From: Gymnopus androsaceus JB14
Taxonomy: Eukaryota; Basidiomycota; Agaricomycetes; Agaricales; Omphalotaceae
NCBI GenBank assembly: GCA_009733575.1
Contig: ML769500.1
Location: forward strand, 100,625 to 164,624
Reading direction: 5' to 3'
DNA length: 64,000 bases
Below the pieces are notes generated by a model that was not told the origin of the DNA, ran no database searches, and saw nothing but the letters and a program-made list of their open reading frames with translations. Below, piece after piece: positions 38,665-48,769 of this stretch (position 1 is the first letter of the stretch; every line of letters begins with the position of its first letter). The position numbers and the translations under genes are program-made.

Positions 38665-39099
38665 TCAGCTGTAAACAATGTTCACAGCTATCCGTGTGCA
38701 GATGCGCGGAGGCAGTCGGAATGAACGTCGTGAGCTACACGCACTGTATTCCTGTCCTCTTTGGATGCCAGAAGGGGCCCGCTGCGCGCTCAAGCTCCAA
38801 CCCAAAGGTGCATTGAAAAGCTCTTCGATGGGTAGTTTGGATGATTGCAGGGCGTTGTGGAGGAGGTGCAGGAGGGTTGACAGAATGTCTGTAAACTGGT
38901 ATGGGTGATATCGTGACCCGACTATAGACTCGACAGCTGTGTACGAGTGCTCAGCATGAAGACCCATGATAGCGAGTAAATTGTATGAGATACAAACTGA
39001 AAGGAAGCGAGCTATAGATGTAAAAGCAAACAGTGAGAAATCTTGAGGTGAAATGGGTGAAAAATCCGGCATTGCCGGTGCTCTAAAAGTGTTCTGCAA
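38665..39099 (-). CDS. Hypothetical protein, weak
   Basis: Open frame of 144 codons beginning MQNTFRAPAMPDFSPISPQD, with a hydrophobic stretch LFAFTSIARFLSVCISYNLL and an Arg-rich end. No family recognised. Two in-frame methionines near the start and a length above chance are the only support. It may be part of a spliced gene or spurious. Confidence 0.22.
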   Translation of the reverse strand: MQNTFRAPAMPDFSPISPQDFSLFAFTSIARFLSVCISYNLLAIMGLHAEHSYTAVESIVGSRYHPYQFTDILSTLLHLLHNALQSSKLPIEELFNAPLGWSLSAQRAPSGIQRGQEYSACSSRRSFRLPPRICTRIAVNIVYS

Positions 39100-39466
39100 C
39101 TTTGAGCTGCGGTGTTAAGTTACCGGCGGAGGTCGCGAAATATAAACCTAATACATAGTGAGCAGGGTGAATACAGCATTATTTATTTCATGGTCCATCG
39201 CCTCCAGGGGAATTTGTTCGAACATGAACATGATAGAAGGATCATGCTCAGATCATGCTGGCGCTGGTGCTGCTAATGTTGGTGATGCGCCAATACAAGT
39301 TAGTCGATTGAATGGTGGTGGTGGTGGTGATGTGCTCAGAGCCTCAGGCCTAAGGTATACATATTGCTGTTAATATTGCCGTAGACTAGATTCTAATGAG
39401 AGAAGTTGAAGCTACTTAAAGCGCCCGTTCAATGGTGCTGCATCACCCACCAACCTTCCAGCCTCC
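39100..39466. other. Promoter gap upstream of F-box gene
   Basis: Contains GGTGGT iterations at about 39313-39330. Nothing else seen. Confidence 0.45.
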
Positions 39467-41365
39467 ATGTCAGAGCCAGCTAGTCCTTCGAATTTTTTAT
39501 CTTCTTGGAATACAGAACATTCACCTTTCGTCTCCATCATTGGGACGAATCATGTTCCCTCTACCGCCGAACTAAAGAGTCTCAAGGCTCATCTCGTTCA
39601 TCCTGAGATTGAACTTTCTCGCTTGGAAACAGAAATCGATCGCGTTCAGACTCTTCTGAGCGGTCTATTATCGGAAAAGCAGAAATTAAAGGACTACGTT
39701 GAGGCTCACCGAGCCTTGGCTTCTCCAGTCCGCCAGATTCCTCCGGAGACACTCGCTGAGATATTTGTAGAGTGTCTCCCTACGGCGCCTTCATATCCAG
39801 TCCGAAGCCTGGCTGAAGCACCGCTCATTCTTACCATAATCTGTCGGGACTGGAGACGTGTCGCGCTTACCACTCCTCGATTGTGGGCTTCATTGCATCT
39901 TTTCCTTCCTTTACATTTGACTATAGATGCTTGCTCTCGACGGCTCGCAGGCACTGCATTATGGTTGGAACGTTCTGGCTCATTACCACTATCCATTTCC
40001 TTCCATGGCACTAGCCAATCTCCATCACCCTTTCCTCCCGGAATGTTCGGCGGATACTCAGTAATGCCGCGTGGGGTAGATATGGCCAACCAGACCATTG
40101 CACAAGATAACATGAGGTTGATGATTCGCTTATTCATGTCATTCAGGGATAGGATCAGAGACCTTGTCTTGTCCCTGTCCCCAGTCGACTTTGCTATCTT
40201 TGACGAACTATCACCAGACTTCTTTCCTTCTCTCGTTTCATTGAAGGTGCAGAATGGGAATGCCCGTGCGTCACAAAATAACCCTACCGTGACTTCGGTT
40301 AGCGTGAATGGGAGTTACTCGTTTGCGCCACAAGACGACTCTACTCCGTTTGCACCTATTCTTTCTCGAATGCCTTCCTTGAGGAAGCTGGAGATCAACC
40401 ACTTCCTTGTCAATGTCATGGGCAAGAATTACCTCTCGCTACCTTGCAATTGGAAAAAAATTACGAACCTTGTTCTTGATGCCCCGGGCCCCATGCCCAT
40501 GACTCCTCTGCAAGGGTTGGCTATTCTGACAGAAACTCCGCACATGAAATCAGTCTCTTTCCGCATATCATTAGGTGACGGGGTGCCTCAGGGTAGTACT
40601 GTTGTACATCTCAATGATCTGACTGAGATGCGATTGTCTGTCTCTCAAAGACAGGTCTATCAAGGACAGCATCAAGGACTGCGCGTGTTGGACAATGCAG
40701 CCATGAATCGCATTTTCCAGACTCAAGTAACCTCCCTCATTGACCGCATCCAGTGTCCTGCTTTGCGCCTGTTCAGCTTCAGATCTGATTCAGCCGAGAG
40801 CTTGGTAGTTTCGCAATGGCCATTCAATGGACTCCCAATGCATACTTTGGAAACATTAAAGCTGAGTTTGCCACTAACATCGAATGCCATTTGGGAATGT
40901 GTTTTACACACTCCGAATTTGATCAACTTCGAGTTCAAAACTCACTGGCCAAAATTCCCTCTCCAAGACACCCATCTTTCCCATCTTACATTGTCTCCCA
41001 GCAACTCTGCTCCCTTGTGGCCTCACCTTCAAAGTATCCGAATCCTTACCCTTCCCCATGCGCATACAAATCACTCTCCGTTTGATTCCGTGATCCCGTT
41101 CACAAGTGCAGCCCTGACAACTTTCCTTGAGAGTCGATCTCAGACACTGAAATCTTGTGATGTGTTCTACCACCACGAGCCTGAACCATCCTTCTCGGAA
41201 GCAGAGCTGAATACTCTGCAGAACCTGAAGCGAGATGGGCTGAAGCTGCGCTTAAATTACCAGGCCAAACCTCCAAATAATGATAATCGTGATTCACCGG
41301 ATAGAGGGATACATTCGCAGGATTCGGACATGGAAGGCCATTATGGTAAAGTGGTCATTCTTTGA
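39467..41365 (+). CDS. F-box protein with LRR-like C-terminus
   Basis: Intronless, 632 residues, ATG at 39467. A coiled coil (ELSRLETEIDRVQTLLSGLL, about residues 45-70) precedes the F-box-like motif SPVRQIPPETLAEIFVECLP, then TIICRDWRRVALTTPRLWAS (about residues 85-145). The rest is leucine-rich repeat-like (LRKLEINHFLVNV, LETLKLSLPL), ending MEGHYGKVVIL. Predicted substrate adaptor of an SCF ubiquitin ligase (family knowledge). It is not a close paralogue of the 11-26 kb F-box group. Intact. Confidence 0.88.
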   Translation: MSEPASPSNFLSSWNTEHSPFVSIIGTNHVPSTAELKSLKAHLVHPEIELSRLETEIDRVQTLLSGLLSEKQKLKDYVEAHRALASPVRQIPPETLAEIFVECLPTAPSYPVRSLAEAPLILTIICRDWRRVALTTPRLWASLHLFLPLHLTIDACSRRLAGTALWLERSGSLPLSISFHGTSQSPSPFPPGMFGGYSVMPRGVDMANQTIAQDNMRLMIRLFMSFRDRIRDLVLSLSPVDFAIFDELSPDFFPSLVSLKVQNGNARASQNNPTVTSVSVNGSYSFAPQDDSTPFAPILSRMPSLRKLEINHFLVNVMGKNYLSLPCNWKKITNLVLDAPGPMPMTPLQGLAILTETPHMKSVSFRISLGDGVPQGSTVVHLNDLTEMRLSVSQRQVYQGQHQGLRVLDNAAMNRIFQTQVTSLIDRIQCPALRLFSFRSDSAESLVVSQWPFNGLPMHTLETLKLSLPLTSNAIWECVLHTPNLINFEFKTHWPKFPLQDTHLSHLTLSPSNSAPLWPHLQSIRILTLPHAHTNHSPFDSVIPFTSAALTTFLESRSQTLKSCDVFYHHEPEPSFSEAELNTLQNLKRDGLKLRLNYQAKPPNNDNRDSPDRGIHSQDSDMEGHYGKVVIL

Positions 41366-41601
41366 ACACCGGAATCGTTTAGTTCGTAGCCCAAGTTGGT
41401 ACTAGTAGAATAAAATCTTGAAATCGCGGGAAATGTATTCACCTATTTATCTTTTTGTACTGGTCTATGAATAAATGAAAATAAATACTGGATAAATACT
41501 TCCTCCGTTCGCCTCTGACATAGCAGCAACAATTCAAGTACTGTAATAAGGCCGAATGTAAAGGCACAAGAAGTCATGTACAATATATTGAACTCAATTA
41601 G

Positions 41602-42110
41602 TTAATGGTGTCCTCCAGAGAATCCGCCATGTGAGAATCGGCCGTGTCCTCCAGAGAATAGACTGTGTCCCCCATCCAGTGGACTGTGTTTGTTGAGAGG
41701 TGCTCACTGGCACTGGGTCCAGAGGTTATCGCTGCTGAAGAGTCAAAAGGGAGCGTGGCTCTTTCTTTTGACGAGGATCTTTATTCTGAGGCTTGGAGGT
41801 TTCTCCTGATGATGCGCCGACGCAGGTTCTATTAATTGGGTGCTCACTGGCTGGTCCGCCAGGGGATACACCTGTCGAACAGCCGAACGGGAATTTTGAC
41901 CGCTCTTTCGTCGACTAGTCTTGTGGTATGCCCAGCAAGGTATAATCACAAGCAAGACGAGACCGCTACATAATATTAGTAGAAAACGAAGTGCTAAACA
42001 TAGATAGATTTGATAGAACTTGAACTTGAATTCACTTACTCCTACACATATCCCGGCAATGACTCCTTTGCCCTAGGCCTGAGCATTTGTATAACGTTTG
42101 AATGTCGTAG
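41602..42110 (-). pseudogene. His-rich membrane protein, paralogue 2 (frameshifted)
   Basis: Minus strand. GKGVIAGICVG (about 42070-42040) splices over a GTAAGT intron to LVLLVIIPCWAYHKTSRRKS, a transmembrane helix with basic stop-transfer. YPLADQPVSTQLIEPASAHH follows. The frame then breaks near 41740, but another frame ends PLDGGHSLFSGGHGRFSHGG then FSGGHH and a stop at 41602, the Gly/His-rich tail of the family. Most similar to paralogue 1 at 37 kb, in opposite orientation across the F-box gene. No signal peptide exon was identified. Confidence 0.5.
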
Positions 42111-44207
42111 GAGAGAATGTAAGCAAATTGGAAGCTGCATATAAGGAAAAATAGCGCCACTTACTCGGCGTTTACTCAATAGGTACGAGGACTAGATCAG
42201 AACTTGGAGGAGAAAGAAGAGAAGAGTTTCCCCTCTAATTTATACGAACCCATTGCTCAGCTCATTGTTGACACTGACCCGCTCCTACCAAATTGCTGCT
42301 AAATTTCCAATTTCAACAGCTATTCGCGGTACCGTGTACAGTAAACAGTCGCCCGTAATGACTAGGCACCATCCTCTCTGGGAGCCGTCGGAAAGCTCAT
42401 GAGGAACTGCAACTGTGTCGCTTAGTATAGTATACCAGATTTCCAGCAGTGTAAAGCGAACGAGTCCGCACCGGACCTCAAACGGTCTCCTCAAAGAGCT
42501 TTCCATATTAACCGTGCGCATCCGACAAGCGAGTTCGGAGTGAATTGAATGAGGACTTAGAGGAGCTTCTTGCGGAGGCATATCCAAGGCCGAGGGCAAA
42601 ATTCCAATGAGCATGGGCCGGCTGGGACAGTCTGTATTTACATAAATTCCGCGAATCGTTACAGCACTGTACAAAGCACGACCTGAATCTAACAAAATAC
42701 GTAAATTAGTCTAAGTAGTTATACGAGAAGGTGAAAGACATTCTGCCTACAAGATAAATTGTTTATTTATATTCCAGGCAGCGGCGCAGGGGCGAGAGCA
42801 TAACGAGAACACAGATTCGTAAGCGCGATGATGGTGTACTAAGTAATTCGTCACACCGGATAATTCTATTAACCAACCCCGCTGTCCGAACACAATCCCT
42901 CATTTTGACACAAATCATAACAACCCAGCCTACAGACTTTTTTCATTAAGTTCTGAGGCGGCGGAGGCTCGGAGTGATGTGACTGATGTCCGGTGACAAA
43001 TTTAGTACTGTATGCGTAATATCTCTCCAATCGCTTAGGTTCAACCCGCGGACAGGTGTTTAGCCAGTAGAACCGACCCAAAGGGCCATTTTTTGTATTA
43101 GAGAGGAGGAAGTACTGGGAGGTACGAGCAAGAAAGGTGAAAGGGGGCAAGAAAAAACCAAAACCCAACCAAAACCAGTGCTAGATACAGGGTGGGAAAC
43201 CGAGGTAGTGTAGGTAGCGAGGGGTGGGAAATCAATGTACAATGTACTAGACTAGTACGATCGGTGAGGAAGGAAAAAGAGAGAAACAGAGCGTAAGAAA
43301 AATATAAAGAATATACCGGAACAGAGACTATACCTAGTACGATCGGTGAGGAAGGAAAAAGAGAGAAAGGTAGGTACTAGGTAGTAAGCGGTGCTGTATC
43401 TATACTCGAGTGTTCGACGAAACGGCGTATACGGAACCATGAAGAAACTTGGGTAATATTACCTGCAGATGGTTCTAGGCTGGAGGGACCATGCTAGCTG
43501 AGTGCACTGCTAAGCGGCCCTCTCACTTGTAGACCTCGGGCGGGCGGACCCGTGAATTCTGTAGGTAGAAAGGGCCTTAGCGAGGTGCAAGGAGGGGCTA
43601 CTGTTTAATTTGCTGCTTGTGACATTCTCGGCGGGGCTCTGCGGAGGGCTCCGCCTATTGCACTAGGGCTGCTCCAGAGGCCACTCATTGAAGGAGGGTT
43701 GTAGCAGGATTGTGTTTGAGCAGCGGGGTTGGTTAATAGAATTATCCCGTCACACCAGACTGTTGAGCCGCCGTTGTCGCTTATAGTCCAGACATGTATT
43801 ACCATCTGTTGTAAAGACGAGATCTCTGCTCTTTATTATACACCAATATGATCTCAATAGGACTAGACGGGTAGAAGGTGTATGAAACGCCCTATTTACT
43901 TGATCATAAGATGATAGTAGAGAATGCAGATGTCGACGTACCAAGTTCCAACGCCAGCATGAAGATAGTACCGATATTGCTGTGAAGGCCGAAGCCAGAA
44001 TTCCGGCCTTTCATCTTTTACTCTACGGCCAAGAACAATGCCAGGTGGAAGCTTATCGAAAGTCGGCCGCTGAAGCGTGAAAAGCATGGATTTGTACAGA
44101 AAACATTGAAAGAATACGCCGCTTCGACAATACAATATACATATTAGAATCTAAAGCCTTAAATTAGCAGAGAAGCGACATAGAGACGATGAAATGAGAT
44201 CGTTTAA
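42111..44207. other. Long gap without recognised gene
   Basis: Holds the 35-bp direct repeat at 43252/43334 and GC-rich sequence at 43460-43700. At about 43930-44110 a segment is homologous to about 45250-45440, the region downstream of the two intact His-rich genes. An open stretch at 42285-42695 (minus) has no recognisable feature. Confidence 0.5.
43252..43368. repeat. Exact 35-bp direct repeat, 82-bp spacing
   Basis: 43252-43286 and 43334-43368 are identical. They begin CTAGTACGATCGGTGAGG and end GAGAGAAA. No function seen. Confidence 0.85.
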
Positions 44208-44740
44208 TTAAAATCCTCCCCCTCCAAATCCACCTGAACTCTGTATAACCTGCTGATTTTGCATAATCTGCTGATTCTGCATAGCCATGTCATGGTGGTG
44301 ATGAGCAGTATGGTGGTGGTGGTGAGCTTGATGAGTGCCTTCAGGTTGTGTTAATTGGTTGGCAATCCCTACATTGGTCGAAGCTGGGAAAGGAGAATCC
44401 AAACTATAAATTAGGAACCCTCGGCCCCGTTGGCGTCTGCTGAGGACGCATGCGAGAATTACAATTGCCATGAAGCTAACTGTTTAACATTAGAAAGGTG
44501 ACGCGAAGAGAAAAAAAAAGTATAGACGGACTCACACCCTCCAATAGCTATTCCAATAATGGCTCCCACACCTAGCCCAGCGCTTGTACTAGTACTAATA
44601 CACTCCTCGATTCTGTGGATAAAATTCTTAATTCTCGTACTGGAACAAAGAAGCTATTTGACTCACTCTGAATCACATTGGGACCAAGCAGAACGTATGC
44701 ATGCAAGGAATACGAAAACTATTTGGTATAAAACAGACAT
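44208..44740 (-). CDS. His-rich, Gly/Phe-tailed single-pass membrane protein, paralogue 3
   Basis: Three exons (44740-44667, 44612-44536, 44479-44208; 423 bases, 140 residues) with GTGAGT donors. Signal peptide MSVLYQIVFVFLACIRSAWS is followed by a tiny ectodomain QCDSEIEECIS with two cysteines. The transmembrane helix GLGVGAIIGIAIGGF-SFMAIV spans intron 2, then a basic stop-transfer SRRQRGR. The cytosolic tail has PFPASTNVGIANQLTQPEGT, HQAHHHHHTAHHHH, a Gln-rich MQNQQIMQNQQ and ends SGGFGGGGF. Type I topology is inferred. The His cluster suggests metal or pH binding, but no function is known to me. Intact, with splice sites matching paralogue 4. Confidence 0.75.
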
Positions 44741-45565
44741 TAGCTTTGGTGGTAAGATGGAAATCCTTTATTGCTTTAGAACAGACCTTTATTGTTTTAG
44801 AATGGCCATGTTCTGGGGCCCGCGTCAAGTAGAAGCTGTTGTGAAGCACTGCAAAGTTGCTGCAAAGCAAGCATTAGACGGGTGGATATTTGTTTCAGTT
44901 GATGCGGGTGGAGTAAAATTATATGATAAAAAGGCAGTACTGGGTTAGCAGTACGCGTCGACTCCAAGACCACTCCAACTGTAGAGTAGAGCGAGCTCAC
45001 CGGATATCAGGTATGAAATGCTTAGCACAAAGTGAATCAATCATCTTTGAAGCTGTGGAGTTAGTAGTCCAGAATGCGTCATTGAGATACAATGCGAGAC
45101 GGAACATGAAAGACGCAAGTTGGAAAGGAAGCAAATCGATTTAGTGCCTCTCTTGCTTCAGGATCCTTATTGGTGCTATAATATCAACACGACCAGGACG
45201 GAGGGAACACTATGTACTTGGTCGTAAGATGGACTAAAGTAGAATCCAGAGATGGGACGTACCAAGCTGCAATGCCGCATCTGGGGCTGAAGACGTTGCA
45301 ATCGATCCATGTGGTTGTGAAGGATGAAGCAAGAGTTCCTCTTCCATTCTTTTTTTCTCGATGCTCAAGCGATGCCATACAGATAATTTCAGAGAAATTC
45401 AGATGTTGAATATCAATGCGAAGAGTGTAGATTTGTACAACAAGAAGCAAAGAGATGGAGATAGAAGGCTTCTATGATCGAAAGTCTGGCGTTGAACAAT
45501 ATATGAATGTGTAAAGCATTGATTTGCAGAAGTGAAAATAGATAGACTAGAAGCATTTGACAATA
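44741..45565. other. Promoter of paralogue 3 and duplicated downstream segment
   Basis: 44741-44850 is the shared upstream region of paralogues 3 and 4 (AAATCCTTTAT and GTCAAGTAGA words at both). 45250-45440 is homologous to 43930-44110. No gene supported. Confidence 0.5.
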
Positions 45566-45784
45566 GGGACGGTCAAAGTGCACAGAAAGGACTGCAGAAC
45601 AACTTTACATAAGTTGTGCAGAAATCATTAAATTTTGTTGTTATTTATTCATTCAGCAAGTTTCAGCGAGCTCATTCAGCAAGATCACAAATGGGGCGGT
45701 CAGTCGTTGGCCGCAGAAATTTCTTTTCAGAAAGAATTATTTTAATATTTCTGCGGGTTTATTCCCGTCCACTTTGACCGTCCC
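45566..45784. mobile_element. 219-bp Tc1/mariner-type MITE
   Basis: Terminal inverted repeats GGGACGGTCAAAGTG (45566-45580) and CACTTTGACCGTCCC (45770-45784) match 15 of 15 and are flanked by TA on both sides (45564-45565, 45785-45786). An inner palindrome CCGCAGAAAT...ATTTCTGCGG lies at 45711-45756. No coding capacity. Size, TIR and TA duplication fit a Stowaway-like element. Confidence 0.88.
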
Positions 45785-45858
45785 TAATAACGCTGTACAG
45801 CGGAATCTGAAGGAACGAATTAGCAAAGAGGAACAGATGATGAAATGATCTCCTACAA

Positions 45859-46453
45859 TTAACATCCTGAAAAACCCCCTCCTCCCACTCCTCCGAAACC
45901 GCCAGAACCCGTATTCATAGCCTGATTCTGTATAGCAATGTTATGGTGGTGGTGGGCTGTATGAAGGGCATGTTGATGATGGGCATGATGCTGGTGGTGG
46001 TGAGCAAGATGGTGATGCATCGAGCTGTTGTGGTGAGTTTGATGAATGGCTTCAGGTTGTGTTAATTCGTTACGAGTCGCTACATTTGTCGAAGCTGGAG
46101 GCGGAGCGTTTGTGCCCTGGAATGTACTATTACGGATCCGCTGGCGTCTGCTGTGGATGAATGCGGACGATACAACGGCAAACAAGCCGACTGATATGAA
46201 CAACATTAGAATTGAAGCGACGCGAAAAATAGATTGTACAGACAAACTCACCCACTGCGATAACTATTCCAACAATGACTCCCGTACTTGGCCCGTTGCT
46301 TGTACTGCTACTACACTCCTCGAATCTGTGAGAAAATTCTTTGAGTCTCGTGCTCGACCGAGGAAGATATTTGACTCACTCTGAATTACATTGGGACCAA
46401 GCAGAGTGCACGCAAGCAAGGGATACGAAAGTTACCAGGTGTAAGCCAGACAT
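45859..46453 (-). CDS. His-rich, Gly/Phe-tailed single-pass membrane protein, paralogue 4
   Basis: Three exons (46453-46380, 46325-46252, 46190-45859; 480 bases, 159 residues) with the same phases as paralogue 3. Signal peptide MSGLHLVTFVSLACVHSAWS leads to QCNSEFEECSSSTSNG. The helix TGVIVGIVIAVVGLFAVVSS spans intron 2, followed by SRRQR. The tail has PPPASTNVATRNELTQPEAI, a long His-rich stretch (over 20 His between about 46035 and 45935) and ends GGFGGVGGGGFSGC. The ectodomain WSQC-x-SE-x-EEC and the PASTNV...LTQPE motif are the best conserved blocks with paralogue 3. Intact. Function unknown. Confidence 0.75.
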
Positions 46454-46797
46454 GAGCGTGGACACTGGATGAGGAAGGAAAATCCTTTATCGCCATAAAC
46501 CTTTATCCACCCATGTTTCGCGATCCTTGTCAAGTAGATGCTGTGCGAAGCATGAGACGGAATTATCACCAGGTGGATATTTGCAAAAAAAAAAAAATTC
46601 AATGGCGAAAGGTGCTGAAGAGTTCCAAAGTGAGAGAGTGAACGGTAGTGAGCATTGGATACGATATTCAATACCAGCTTCAGTCTTTCTAAGGAGTCGG
46701 GGATGATGGAGTTGGGAGAAGTGACGAGCCTGCCGGCGGCAGTAAAACGTTAAGCGCTATGTACGCTTTGACCTCCGTGACTTTTTCTTCAACTCTC
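46454..46797. other. Gap between paralogue 4 and ADE8
   Basis: Shared promoter of the His-rich genes at its left end, a 12-A run at about 46586, and the ADE8 leader at the right. Nothing else seen. Confidence 0.5.
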
Positions 46798-47566
46798 ATG
46801 ACTAGGCGCATAGTTGTGCTCATATCCGGCTCAGGTGGCTCAAAAAGTTTCTCATAAAGTCTTGTTTTGTGTAATTCATATTCCAGGAACGAATCTTCAG
46901 GCTCTTATCGATGCACGCCTCCCAGATACCTCAATAGTCCTCGTTTTATCCAATCGTAAAGCCGCTTATGGCCTCATCCGAGCACAACAATCCAATCCGC
47001 CGATTCCAACCGCGTATCTTGCCCTACAACCATATCTAAAAACCAATCCAGGCAAAACCAGGGACGATTACGATGCGGAAGTTGCCAGAATTGTGTTAAA
47101 AGCGGATCCGGACCTAGTAGTGCTTGCAGGATGGATGCATGTATTCGGGGATGGTTTTCTTGACCTCTTGTACGGTACTGCTGCTACCCAAGACATCTCA
47201 GACTCAGACTCGATGTCCCGTAAACATATCCCAGTCATCAACCTACATCCTGCATTACCCGGAGCATTCGACGGTACCAATGCCATCGATCGTGCCTACG
47301 AAGCTTTTCAGAAAGGTGAAATCAAACATTCGGGGGCTATGATGCATAAGGTTGTAAAAGCGGTTGATAGGGGTGAACCGTTGGTAGTGAAAGAAGTCCC
47401 AATAGAGCCCGGAGAATCTTTGGAGTCGTTTGCGGAGAGGTTACACAAAGTTGAACATGAAATTATAGTTGAGGCTACGAAAAATATGCTAGATGAGGTC
47501 AAGCCCATCCAAGTGAGTCTTTTCTTTTCCGAAGGATTGGTCTGATTTTGAATCTGCCAGGCATGA
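46798..47566 (+). CDS. ADE8: Phosphoribosylglycinamide formyltransferase (GART)
   Basis: Transfers a formyl group from 10-formyl-tetrahydrofolate to GAR in purine synthesis, in the cytosol. Exon 1 (46798-46834) MTRRIVVLISGSG splices to 46887 TNLQALIDARL, rebuilding the GSGTNLQA phosphate loop. NRKAAYGLIRA, LVVLAGWMHVFG, then VINLHPALPGAFDGTNAIDR (catalytic Asn-His region), IKHSGAMMHKV (catalytic region) and VDRGEPLVVKEVP follow. The frame is clean. A donor after KPIQ (47512) and acceptor at 47560 would end the protein at 47566; reading through ends it at 47545. Length, about 221 residues, is normal for the family. Highly confident. Confidence 0.93.
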
Positions 47567-48769
47567 TATCGGGACATAGTTAGTTGGAATGCACGAAACT
47601 AGTAAGCGATGTTCGCATTTTTCTCCATGTGGGCGGTATTCCGAAATTCATTCTCGGCCATATAGAAACCCGATGTTGTTGTACATATGTAATATTCGTT
47701 GTGCATTCGGCCTGTATATCCGTGTGCTTCATCGATGTCGAACCATCCAGTCACACCTGAGGATCTTCACTCCCACATCTAAACTTCAATGATGGTCTCC
47801 TATACTGTTGCAGCGTTTGTTCTCTAGGTTTCTCTCCGCACCCACACCGAGTCCGACTCTACACATGCGCAGTTGAGCTTCTCCGGCAGGCTTGTCTGAT
47901 CATTCGATTCGAGGCATGCTAAAAACTCTGCAAGTTTGAGAAGGTAAATGCCGTTCCAGTTGCGCTGTTCAATGATTCTGACCTGAAAGTGCCTGCTAAC
48001 AGCGCGCACAATCAACCCTCCAAAAAAGATTGTATGTTGTTCCAATAACAGTTAGACGGAACGGAAGTTTTGTTTCTATCTTTCTATCATATACTCGGCA
48101 CAGATGTGCACTTGTGGGCCCGCTATGCCGCTTTAGGTTCTTGCTCGTATCCCAGAGACGTTCTAAATACGATGCCCATGAGGACGGTGTTGGACAGACA
48201 TTGTTTTTCAGACTGATGCACACGACACGACAAGCCCCTGCTCGCTTTCTCTGGTTCAACGTTACTCTGGCAGCTGGCTATATTGGATTTTATCTCTATT
48301 TCACCATGCCTCCCGTCACATTGGCGCGTTCCTCCCGAACACGGTATCTTTCAATCTAAAGCTAGTGACATGATTCGGGGTCGTCGTGGCTGCTTTTCTC
48401 CAATAAAACTCACAAGGTGCCTTCCATCCATATATCTACTTATAGATTAGAACCTGGCCCAAGGACCAGTCAAGGACCGCGATGACGAACTCACCCACAC
48501 ACTCGTTCTGGAGCAGCCAAGCCGCTCTTAATATGAAGGCGAGCACATGTAGCTTCGGACAGATAAGGCTGCATGCATCAGGTACTATTAGTATGTTACT
48601 ATTAGTATGTGCCATAAGATAGAATTGACATCATTTGATGGTTTTTTCTTTTCAGAATCGGTCCTAGATTCCCACCGCCAAACGCTTAAATAAAATCCAG
48701 CTCCATGCGCGAAAAGAAATCTTTCATCGTCCCGCTCGCTTAGCCCCTGCGCTTTCTCACCAATATACC
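47567..48769. other. Gap between ADE8 and NCS1 transporter
   Basis: No gene recognised. Open frames at 47996-48359 on both strands have no recognisable feature. A short direct repeat TACTATTAGTATGT occurs twice at 48583-48610. The transporter leader occupies the last ~100 bases. Confidence 0.5.

Noticed and set aside
42285..42695. 136-codon minus-strand ORF
   Set aside because: No family features, no promoter, irregular composition; length is within chance for this GC content.
48030..48359. Overlapping ORFs on both strands between ADE8 and the transporter
   Set aside because: Neither shows a domain, conserved motif or splice context.
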